The notes beneath the pieces were generated by a model. It did not search any database, was not told the DNA's origin, and was given only the letters and a program-made list of their open reading frames with translations. A program made the position numbers and the translations under genes. Of a stretch of 5,758 nt of DNA, positions 5,758 through 5,758 are shown in pieces (the stretch's first letter is position 1; every line of letters starts with the position of its first letter). Location: assembly GCA_023257975.1 (NCBI GenBank), contig JALRAW010000136.1, forward strand, positions 1-5,758, in the 5' to 3' direction. The stretch is from Candidatus Fonsibacter sp. Its GTDB lineage: Bacteria > Pseudomonadota > Alphaproteobacteria > Pelagibacterales > Pelagibacteraceae.

Positions 5758-5758
5758 C

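Noticed and set aside
5579..5758. Plus-strand frame open to the window edge containing LFNDEIKRPIVYEINMG
   Set aside because: It looks protein-like but has no motif I recognise, while the opposite strand over the same bases carries a specific MIDAS signature with family-consistent spacing. It is probably the mirror of that gene.
1..5758. CRISPR array, tRNA, rRNA, tmRNA or riboswitch
   Set aside because: No regularly spaced repeats, cloverleaf-like sequence or recognisable RNA gene motif was seen. Gene spacers outside the breaks are too short to hold one.

Overview
The window looks like a composite of at least three unrelated marine DNA sources. Its core (about 2085-5567) is very AT-rich, tightly packed bacterial chromosome of SAR11/Pelagibacterales type. 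That assignment is an inference from low GC, T/A-rich codons, tiny spacers, weak Shine-Dalgarno sequences and an alphaproteobacterial gene set. The left arm (1 to about 2075) is a minus-strand block of tightly packed genes in the style of a marine tailed phage, probably a T4-like myovirus. The right end (about 5568-5758) has a short stretch resembling the C-terminal box of a tyrosine recombinase. It is followed, on the opposite strand and at visibly higher GC, by a fragment of a von Willebrand A-like domain of DUF2828 type.

Layout. Positions 1-28 hold the first nine codons of an unidentified minus-strand gene. Positions 30-962 encode a 310-residue phage-type protein ending in a near-perfect 31-residue tandem repeat. 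Positions 952-1374 encode a 140-residue phage-type protein. From 1376 an acidic, probably phage-derived protein runs up to about 2071. There its frame continues without a stop into the N-terminal two thirds of a secreted Slt-type lytic transglycosylase, whose start is at 3547. A 62-bp divergent promoter region separates that gene from a plus-strand operon: dapA (3610), smpB (4498), folK (4968) and the first 25 codons of a relA/spoT-type gene (5493). The sequence then breaks into the right-end fragments.

How the genes fit together. DapA makes the first committed intermediate of the lysine/diaminopimelate pathway, which feeds peptidoglycan synthesis. The divergent transglycosylase would trim peptidoglycan. 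SmpB (ribosome rescue), FolK (folate) and the RelA/SpoT homologue (stringent response) are housekeeping neighbours in a compact operon. The phage genes look like part of a virion-structure or assembly module, but none has a function I can name from sequence alone.

The central judgement is that the transglycosylase loses its catalytic domain exactly where phage sequence begins, and relA loses everything after codon 25 where foreign sequence begins. Both losses fit chimeric joins, for example from whole-genome amplification or assembly, better than a real integrated element. I do not see a convincing new biological system. The points most worth checking are the joins, the repeat-tailed phage protein and the DUF2828-like fragment.
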